Part shown: in pieces, positions 28,767-35,642 of the stretch
How positions within the stretch are numbered: the stretch's first letter is position 1
How the letters are laid out: every line of letters starts with the position of its first letter
Assembly (NCBI GenBank): GCA_947378095.1
Contig: CANCIL010000010.1
Location: forward strand, 1 to 35,642
DNA from: Betaproteobacteria bacterium
Lineage (GTDB): Bacteria; Pseudomonadota; Gammaproteobacteria; Burkholderiales; Burkholderiaceae
Length of the DNA: 35,642 bases
Reading direction: 5' to 3'
Made by a program: the position numbers and the translations under genes
Notes under the pieces: generated by a model
Told to the model about the DNA's origin: nothing
Seen by the model: the letters and a program-made list of their open reading frames with translations, nothing else
The model's database searches: none

Positions 28767-30025
28767 TGATGAAATCAATTCATTCCATTTCCTGGCGGTC
28801 TTTGCTACCTAAAGTCCTCATATTAGGGGTTGTAGGAGTGTGTCTGCATGCACATGCACAAGTGGAGCATTCGAGTCATGCTGTAAAGAGTGCGCCCACT
28901 CAGGTAAGCAATACATGCCAAGGAACTGGTCTTGAGTGTGCTAATGCAGCCACGCCATTCTTTACTACTGACGGCAAGTTGCTGCTGGCTTGGACAGCTA
29001 ATGGGCTTGTTTCTGTTGCCAAGTCTACTGATCTAGGTAAATCCTTTGCGCCAGCGGTCAGCATTGCAGAGCATGGTAAAGCGCTAGATACAGGGAGTGA
29101 TGCGCGCCCACAAATTGTGTCTGATTCAAAAGGGAATATCTTTTTGGTCTATGCTTTTTTTAAGGACTCACAATGGAATGCGCAAATTAATACTGCTCGC
29201 TCTAGTGATGGAGGCAGCACTTTTAGCCCGCCGCAATCATTGGTGCAAGATGGATCAAGTCAACGCTTTCCATCGATGCTATTGAAATCAGATGATTCTA
29301 TTTTTATCTCTTGGATTGATAAGCGTTTAGTCACAGCAGCAAAACAAAAGGGCACGCCTCGACTTGGTGGATCGATTGCATACTCCAAATCCTATGATGG
29401 GGGCAAAACTTTTCAGGCTGAGAAGTTTGCAAATGAAAGTAGCTGTGAGTGCTGCCGTATTGGGGTAAGTCTTGATCCAAAAAATCAAGCAGTCATTGCA
29501 TATCGTGCCATCTTTCCTGGAGGCATTCGGGATCAGGCGACCCAATTGATCACTTCCAAAGGCGCTGAACCGATTCGTCGCGTTGCCGATGATAATTGGA
29601 AGACCGATGCTTGCCCTCATCATGGACCTTCTATTGCTGTTTCCGGATCAGGCAAATACCATGTGGCATGGTTTACTCAGGGCACAAAGCGAGCCGGGGT
29701 GTTTTACGCCAATTCAAGTAATCAAGGCTTGAGCTATTCCAATCCAGTTCGAGTTGGTGGGGAGGGCGCTAATGTTTCAAGACCTTATCTCTTAGCAATC
29801 GATCGTCAGGTTTGGTTGGTGTGGAAAGAATTTGATGGTACCGCTTCCTCGGTTTATCTTAAACATTCCCAGGATGATGGTGTGAGTTGGTCTGAACCTA
29901 GGGCACTTGCAAAGACGACGTCTTATAGTGATCATCCTTTGCTACTGCGCCAAGATCAAAACGTCTATTTATCCTGGCTTACGCGTACGGATGGCTATCA
30001 ACTGATTAAAGTAGGGCATAAGTAA
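28766..30025 (+). CDS. secreted BNR/Asp-box (sialidase-like fold) protein with Cys-rich motifs
   Basis: Signal peptide; repeated Asp-box-like SSDGGSTF, SYDGGKTF, SQDDGVSW; SSCECCRIG and DACPHHGPS. TAATG overlaps with both neighbours. Confidence 0.75.
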   Translation: MMKSIHSISWRSLLPKVLILGVVGVCLHAHAQVEHSSHAVKSAPTQVSNTCQGTGLECANAATPFFTTDGKLLLAWTANGLVSVAKSTDLGKSFAPAVSIAEHGKALDTGSDARPQIVSDSKGNIFLVYAFFKDSQWNAQINTARSSDGGSTFSPPQSLVQDGSSQRFPSMLLKSDDSIFISWIDKRLVTAAKQKGTPRLGGSIAYSKSYDGGKTFQAEKFANESSCECCRIGVSLDPKNQAVIAYRAIFPGGIRDQATQLITSKGAEPIRRVADDNWKTDACPHHGPSIAVSGSGKYHVAWFTQGTKRAGVFYANSSNQGLSYSNPVRVGGEGANVSRPYLLAIDRQVWLVWKEFDGTASSVYLKHSQDDGVSWSEPRALAKTTSYSDHPLLLRQDQNVYLSWLTRTDGYQLIKVGHK

Positions 30026-30495
30026 TGAAAGCAATTAAACAATATTGGCTAGTCTGCGTACTGATCTTTGTCGCAGGTATTGCTGGAGCAGCCACAGCGC
30101 CTTTAAAGCCTTATCAATCTGGCGACTGGTTACGTTTACTCAAGACCAGTAATGGTGCGCCGATGGCAATTCATTTCTGGGGTGTCACTTGTCCAGCTTG
30201 CGTTAAAGAGATGCCGCAATGGGGGGCATTTATCAAGCGTTATCCAAATGCGAAGGTCATTTTCATTCAGGTGGATGATGTATCGCCAGAGATGATGCAA
30301 AAGATGCTGGATAAAGCCGGATTAGAGAAGGCAAATAACTATTACATTGCCTCATCCTTTGATGAGCGTTTACGTTATGAAATAGACCCCCAGTGGCATG
30401 GAGAAACGCCTACAACGATATTCATTGATAAAAATGGTAAGTCCAGTCGAAAAACGGGCTTAATGAATTTTCAACAATTACCTAGCAAACTGTAA
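30025..30495 (+). CDS. TlpA/thioredoxin-like periplasmic disulfide reductase
   Basis: 156 aa; signal peptide, IHFWGVTCPACVKEMPQW (CPAC), GETPTTIFIDKNGK. Confidence 0.85.
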   Translation: MKAIKQYWLVCVLIFVAGIAGAATAPLKPYQSGDWLRLLKTSNGAPMAIHFWGVTCPACVKEMPQWGAFIKRYPNAKVIFIQVDDVSPEMMQKMLDKAGLEKANNYYIASSFDERLRYEIDPQWHGETPTTIFIDKNGKSSRKTGLMNFQQLPSKL

Positions 30496-30527
30496 ACTGA
30501 TCCAAGGTAAATCAAAGGAGTAACGAT

Positions 30528-30998
30528 ATGAAATCCAATGCACTACTCACTATCTGTACGGCCATCAGCATCACTTTTAGTGGTGCTGCATTAGCTCAAA
30601 CTGCCTCTGTTGGGGCCATCAAGATTGAAAATGCCTATACCCGTGCCACTGTGCCAGGGCAACAAGTTGCTGGTGGATTTATGAAGATTGAAAATAAAGG
30701 TGCCACTGACCAATTGTTATCCGCTAGCTCACCAGCGGCAGGTGAGGTACAGCTTCATGAAATGGCTATGGATGGCAATGTCATGAAGATGCGCCAGGTG
30801 AAAGACATTGCAGTGCCAGCAGGCGGCGCAGTGGAATTAAAGCCAGGCGGATTGCATTTAATGTTTATGAATATCAAGGCACCTTTGGCTGCGGGTGAAA
30901 CTGTGCCAGTGAAATTAAAGTTTGCAAAAGCAGGTGAGGTTGAAGTGAAGATGCCTGTCAATGCAATGGGTCAACATGGCGGCGCGATGAAGCACTAA
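30528..30998 (+). CDS. PCuAC family periplasmic copper chaperone
   Basis: Signal peptide; VQLHEMAMDGNVMKMRQVKDIAVPAGGAVELKPGGLHLMFM has the PCuAC His/Met copper-site arrangement; SD aaaggag. Confidence 0.9.
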   Translation: MKSNALLTICTAISITFSGAALAQTASVGAIKIENAYTRATVPGQQVAGGFMKIENKGATDQLLSASSPAAGEVQLHEMAMDGNVMKMRQVKDIAVPAGGAVELKPGGLHLMFMNIKAPLAAGETVPVKLKFAKAGEVEVKMPVNAMGQHGGAMKH

Positions 30999-31029
30999 GA
31001 TTTAGATTCAGGAGTAATCCTGAGGTATT

Positions 31030-31062
31030 AAAAAAGCCCCTAGTTTTACTTAGGGGCTTTTT
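31030..31062. terminator. bidirectional rho-independent terminator between the PCuAC gene and ilvD
   Basis: AAAAAAGCCCCTA-GTTTTACT-TAGGGGCTTTTT. Confidence 0.9.
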
Positions 31063-31077
31063 CTTGTGCGATTGAGC

Positions 31078-32769
31078 TCAGATTTTTAAATCCAAATCCG
31101 TCACCGCGCCTTTGCTAGCGCTACTTGCAAGGCTTGCGTATTTAGCAAGCAAGCCGCGGGTGTAACGTGGCTTAGGTTGAACCCAAGCTGCACGACGCTT
31201 AGCGATTTCTTCCTCGTCAACGTTGAGTTGAATCAGCAGTTTGTGTGCATCGATAGTTACTGAGTCGCCTTCGTTGATGAGGGCAATTGTGCCGCCGACA
31301 TATGCCTCAGGTGCAACGTGACCTACTACCATGCCCCAGGTACCTCCAGAGAAGCGACCATCCGTAATCAGACCTACTGTCTCGCCTAGGCCCTGTCCTA
31401 CCAGAGCGGAGGTTGGCGCAAGCATCTCGCGCATTCCTGGGCCACCTTTAGGGCCTTCATAACGAATCACCACAATATCGCCATCCTTAATCTTCTGCGC
31501 CATGATGGCAGCCATCGCGTCATCTTCAGAATCAAATACGCGCGCTGGGCCAGTGATCGATGGATTTTTGAGGCCGGTAATTTTGGCTACGCATCCCTCT
31601 GGAGAGATATTGCCCTTTAAAATCGCTAAATGGCCTTGCTTATAAAGCGGGTTATCCAATGTACGGATCACTTTTTGATCAGAACGTGGCACAGATGGGA
31701 CATCTTTTAATACTTCCGCAATAGTTTTGCCTGTGATAGTCATGCAATCACCATGCAAGAGTCCACCATCTAGCAGAATCTTCATTACCTGAGGAATGCC
31801 TCCTGCTTGATGAAGGTCCGTTGCAAGGTAAGTACCAGATGGCTTCATATCGACGATCACTGGAACGCGTTTACGGATGCGCTCAAAATCATCAATCGTC
31901 CAATCAATTTCTGCTGCGCTAGTGATTGCCAAGAAGTGCAGGACTGCATTGGTAGATCCACCAACTGCCATGATCACACTCACTGCGTTCTCGATGGATT
32001 TCTTGGTAATGATGTCACGCGGACGTAAATTCTTTTTAATCGCTTCAACCAATACGATTGCAGATTCATGCGCACTGGCTACTTTCTCCGCATCTTCATT
32101 TGCCATGGTGGAGGAGTAAGGCAAGCTCATGCCTAATGCCTCAAATGATGAGCTCATAGTATTGGCTGTGTACATACCACCACAGGAGCCACTACCTGGG
32201 CAAGCATGTTGCTCAACGCCCTTGAGATCTTCTTCGCTCAGACGTCCGGAAGTAAATTCTCCAACCGCTTCAAATGCAGAAACAATATTGAGTTCTTTGC
32301 CTTTGTAGTGGCCAGGCTTAATCGTGCCACCATAAACATAAATGCCTGGCACATTGGTGCGTGCTAATGCCATCATGCCGCCCGGCATATTTTTGTCGCA
32401 TCCACCGATCACCACTACACCGTCTTGCCAGAGTCCGTTAACACAAACTTCAATGCTATCGGCAATGACTTCGCGAGAGACGAGAGAGTATTTCATGCCC
32501 TCTGTACCCATACCAATTCCATCAGAGACGGTAGGCGTTCCAAATACTTGTGCTTTTGCACCAGCTTCTTCTAATGCGCTTACAGCGGCATCAGCTAATT
32601 TTTGTAATCCACTATTGCATGGAGTAATAGTAGAGTGACCATTAGCAACACCAACCATTGGCTTGGAAAAGTCAGCCTCCTGATATCCCATGGCGTAATA
32701 CATTGAACGATTGGGGGCGCGAGCAACCCCTTCGGTGACCATGCGTGAGCGTTCATTGAGGCGTTTCAT
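31078..32769 (-). CDS. ilvD: dihydroxy-acid dehydratase
   Basis: 563 aa; [33 protein letters not shown] and [12 protein letters not shown] are IlvD/Edd signatures. Confidence 0.95.
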   Translation of the reverse strand: MKRLNERSRMVTEGVARAPNRSMYYAMGYQEADFSKPMVGVANGHSTITPCNSGLQKLADAAVSALEEAGAKAQVFGTPTVSDGIGMGTEGMKYSLVSREVIADSIEVCVNGLWQDGVVVIGGCDKNMPGGMMALARTNVPGIYVYGGTIKPGHYKGKELNIVSAFEAVGEFTSGRLSEEDLKGVEQHACPGSGSCGGMYTANTMSSSFEALGMSLPYSSTMANEDAEKVASAHESAIVLVEAIKKNLRPRDIITKKSIENAVSVIMAVGGSTNAVLHFLAITSAAEIDWTIDDFERIRKRVPVIVDMKPSGTYLATDLHQAGGIPQVMKILLDGGLLHGDCMTITGKTIAEVLKDVPSVPRSDQKVIRTLDNPLYKQGHLAILKGNISPEGCVAKITGLKNPSITGPARVFDSEDDAMAAIMAQKIKDGDIVVIRYEGPKGGPGMREMLAPTSALVGQGLGETVGLITDGRFSGGTWGMVVGHVAPEAYVGGTIALINEGDSVTIDAHKLLIQLNVDEEEIAKRRAAWVQPKPRYTRGLLAKYASLASSASKGAVTDLDLKI

Positions 32770-32862
32770 GCTTATTACTCCAGAAAAGATTTGTTTCGAA
32801 AGGCTCTATTGTGCCGTGAGATCCCATTGAGAGCGTGCTCTCTTGTAGGACGCATAGCGGAC

Positions 32863-32893
32863 ATTATTTATGTTGCGATGCAATATAAATAAT
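32863..32893. promoter_or_regulatory. 31-bp near-perfect inverted repeat in the ilvD/response-regulator intergenic region
   Basis: ATTATTTATGTTGC-GAT-GCAATATAAATAAT, 14-bp arms with one mismatch. Confidence 0.6.
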
Positions 32894-32998
32894 GGTGAAT
32901 TTGTTAATTTATCGCCTAAATATTAGCTTTCAAGCTAATAGCCTAGGAAATACTACTGCAGTACATTAGCTCATCATTTACTTTTTCCTTTAAATTCA

Positions 32999-33628
32999 AT
33001 GACTAAAGCTGGCCACATATACTTAATAGACGATGACGATTCAATGCGGGCATCTCTCACCAGAATGCTGCGTGAAGTAGGTTATTTGGTCGAGGATTAC
33101 GAATCTGCCCTGAAGTTTTTGGAGAAATCGATTCCTGTTTCTCCGGCAGTGATTTTGTTAGATATGCAGATGCCCGATATGACAGGCGTCGAATTACAAG
33201 AAAAACTCATTCAATTGGGTCGTAAAACCCCCATTGTGTTTGTTAGCGGCCAAAGCCACCCGCATCAGATTGTGCAGGGCCTGAAAAAAGGGGCGGTAGA
33301 CTTTCTGTTCAAACCTTTTAATCTAGAAGAAATGCTCAAAGCAGTTGCTGATGCAATTGAATTCGATCGTCGCCAGCTAAAGCGGGTCTCAGTCGATATG
33401 GAAACTAAGCGAGAGTACGAAAGTTTGACTCCTAGGGAGCGTGAAGTTTGTACCTGGTTAGTTGAAGGCCTGCTGAATAAAGATATAGCAGTTAAATTAG
33501 GCACAACAGATGCCACCATCAAAGTGCATAAAGCTCGCGTTATGAGCAAAATGCATGTAGATTCTGTACAGACCTTAGTAAAAAAGTATCTTGAGTCGGA
33601 TTTAGCGAATCACCCTTTGAATAGTTAG
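32999..33628 (+). CDS. FixJ/NarL-type response regulator (REC + LuxR HTH)
   Basis: YLIDDDDSMRASLTRML, AVILLDMQMPDMTG, DFLFKPF and LTPREREVCTWLVEGLLNKDIAVKLGTTDATIKVHKARVMSKM. Confidence 0.9.
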   Translation: MTKAGHIYLIDDDDSMRASLTRMLREVGYLVEDYESALKFLEKSIPVSPAVILLDMQMPDMTGVELQEKLIQLGRKTPIVFVSGQSHPHQIVQGLKKGAVDFLFKPFNLEEMLKAVADAIEFDRRQLKRVSVDMETKREYESLTPREREVCTWLVEGLLNKDIAVKLGTTDATIKVHKARVMSKMHVDSVQTLVKKYLESDLANHPLNS

Positions 33629-33707
33629 CCCCAAAGGTAATTACTTATGCACCATTTTGGAATTAATATCAACCCGGTAATTTTTCTAGAAAAATATTAA
33701 GAACTCA

Positions 33708-34760
33708 GTGAATCAATCCAATAAAGTTCCCGAAATTCGTAAAGAGGCTTTTAAAAAAGCCAGGGAAAGTGCTGGCCTGAGCACTCAAGACTTAGCTTTA
33801 AAAGCCTGCTTATCCAATCGCCAAATAGAGCAACTTGAAAGTGGTGAAATAAGTTCTTTTTATGGAGCTCAGATTAAATACACTGCCGCAAAAAAGGTAG
33901 CGGCATTACTAAGTCTTTCAGAGAAAGACGCATTTGATTTTGGTAGTCAGCCGAAAGTGATTGAGGAGACTACTTTGGTGGAGGAGACGCCGCCAGTTGA
34001 AGCTAAAAAAACAAAAACAAATAAAGTGGAAGAAGGCAATACAGAAGTAAATAAATTAGAAGTAAAGAAAACAGAAACAACAAAAGATGAACGGCCGGTA
34101 GCAAAATCGCCCCCCGTCCAATCAAAGCCAAATGTAGCGCTTGAGTTGCAAGACGTGGTTGTCGAAAAGAGTATTGCCAAGCAGAGCACTGGTACAAGCT
34201 CTCAAAGAAGATGGTTGATAATACTCAGTGCAATAGCGGCTGTTATTTTCTCGGTAGTTAACTTACGCCCTATATTTTTTCCTGAAACACCGAAAGAGGA
34301 GGTTGCTGTGAGCCCTCCATTACCGGTGGATCCAGCTCCTGCTAACCCCGTTCCTGCAGCAGAAGAAAAGGCAAGCGCCGCTCTTCCAATAACACCGCCA
34401 GTGGCTAGTGCAGCAGTTACGTCAACGGATTGTCCAGTGATGGATGCTGCGCCAATGACATATAAACCAGACGCTCCGAAAAAAGCAGCAGATATGGTGT
34501 ACATGCAATCCAAATCTGTGCAGATGGTGTGCGTAATTGATGCTTTAGGAAAAGTCCAGAATAAACAACTTGAACCGGGTGTTGGGGTGAGTGTTTACGG
34601 AAAAGCGCCACTCAAGGTCTTAACTTCTGGCTTAGATCAGGTGGACTTGTACTTCCAGGGTGCTAAGGTGCGCCCAGCCAGTCTTGCTGGTAAAACGATT
34701 ATTTTGGAGGGGGCTGAATTGATTCAGCCGCTCACTCCTACAGACTCTCAGCTGCGTTAA
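33708..34760 (+). CDS. RodZ-like protein: N-terminal XRE HTH, charged linker, single TM, Pro/Ala-rich region and C-terminal domain
   Basis: FKKARESAGLSTQDLALKACLSNRQIEQLESGE (HTH); RRWLIILSAIAAVIFSVVNL (TM); C-terminal VSVYGKAPLKVLTSGLDQVDLYFQGAKV resembles the RodZ C-terminal domain. GTG start. Confidence 0.72.
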   Translation: MNQSNKVPEIRKEAFKKARESAGLSTQDLALKACLSNRQIEQLESGEISSFYGAQIKYTAAKKVAALLSLSEKDAFDFGSQPKVIEETTLVEETPPVEAKKTKTNKVEEGNTEVNKLEVKKTETTKDERPVAKSPPVQSKPNVALELQDVVVEKSIAKQSTGTSSQRRWLIILSAIAAVIFSVVNLRPIFFPETPKEEVAVSPPLPVDPAPANPVPAAEEKASAALPITPPVASAAVTSTDCPVMDAAPMTYKPDAPKKAADMVYMQSKSVQMVCVIDALGKVQNKQLEPGVGVSVYGKAPLKVLTSGLDQVDLYFQGAKVRPASLAGKTIILEGAELIQPLTPTDSQLR

Positions 34761-34764
34761 TAAA

Positions 34765-35112
<348 letters not shown>

Positions 35113-35172
35113 CTAATACAGTAATCATACCTAGAACTGGATTTACTTTCCAAACTTGCTGATTTTGGGTTT

Positions 35173-35642
35173 TTAGGCCCTAAATTGCGAGGTGATCGGA
35201 TAACGCCAGTCGCGGCCAAAAGCCCGGGTAGTAACGCGCACCCCAGGAGGCGCTTGACGCCGTTTATATTCATTGAGTTTAATTAGGCGTGTGACTTTCT
35301 CAACACTTTCTGGATCATATCCGGCGGCAATGATTTGCGCGATAGATTGGTTTTGTTCCATATAGCGTTCTACGATGGCATCCAAAACCTCGTAAGAGGG
35401 CAGACTATCTTGATCGGTTTGATCTGGCCTGAGTTCAGCCGAAGGGGCGCGAGTCAAAATCCGTTCCGGAATGACGGGGGCAATTTGATTGCGATAGGCG
35501 CATAAACGGTAGACTAAAGTTTTAGCAATATCTTTAATTACAGCAAAGCCGCCAGCCATATCTCCGTAAAGAGTGCAGTAGCCCACAGCCATTTCACTTT
35601 TATTGCCAGTGGTCAAAACCAATCGTCCGGTTTTATTAGATA
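35173..35642 (-). CDS. nadE: glutamine-dependent NAD+ synthetase, C-terminal part (truncated by window end)
   Basis: [41 protein letters not shown]...[31 protein letters not shown]...; the frame stays open to the window end. Confidence 0.92.
   Translation of the reverse strand, partial: SNKTGRLVLTTGNKSEMAVGYCTLYGDMAGGFAVIKDIAKTLVYRLCAYRNQIAPVIPERILTRAPSAELRPDQTDQDSLPSYEVLDAIVERYMEQNQSIAQIIAAGYDPESVEKVTRLIKLNEYKRRQAPPGVRVTTRAFGRDWRYPITSQFRA

Overview
This is a gene-dense chromosomal window from a betaproteobacterium. It looks like Polynucleobacter or a close Burkholderiaceae relative; that is inferred from protein flavour and gene set, and no search was run. Housekeeping genes: hemC (partial), hemD, ubiC, rhlE, an aldehyde dehydrogenase, msrA, pdxH, tcdA, an amino-acid permease with ald, a GDT1/UPF0016 Mn exporter, pepN, fbp, ilvD, glnB, nadE (partial) and one tRNA-Thr(CGU). 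Accessory or less ordinary modules: (1) a vapBC toxin-antitoxin pair between pepN and fbp, with a near-perfect 28-bp operator-like palindrome. (2) A cyanophycin locus: a full-length cphA and a tandem paralogue with a degenerate, truncated Mur-ligase half, divergent from an ABC exporter and a DUF1854 protein. (3) A tripartite tricarboxylate transporter, tctCBA. (4) A putative copper-acquisition operon: a DUF2946/CruR-like upstream ORF, tandem hairpins, a TonB-dependent receptor, a BNR-repeat protein with CECC and CPHHGP motifs, a TlpA-like thioredoxin and a PCuAC chaperone. (5) An orphan FixJ-like response regulator preceded by a palindrome-packed intergenic region and followed by a RodZ-like membrane-anchored HTH protein. 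The strongest candidates for further work are the putative copper-responsive nascent-peptide regulation of module 4, which carries a variant AAPP motif, and the unexplained transporter/DUF1854 partners of the cyanophycin synthetases.
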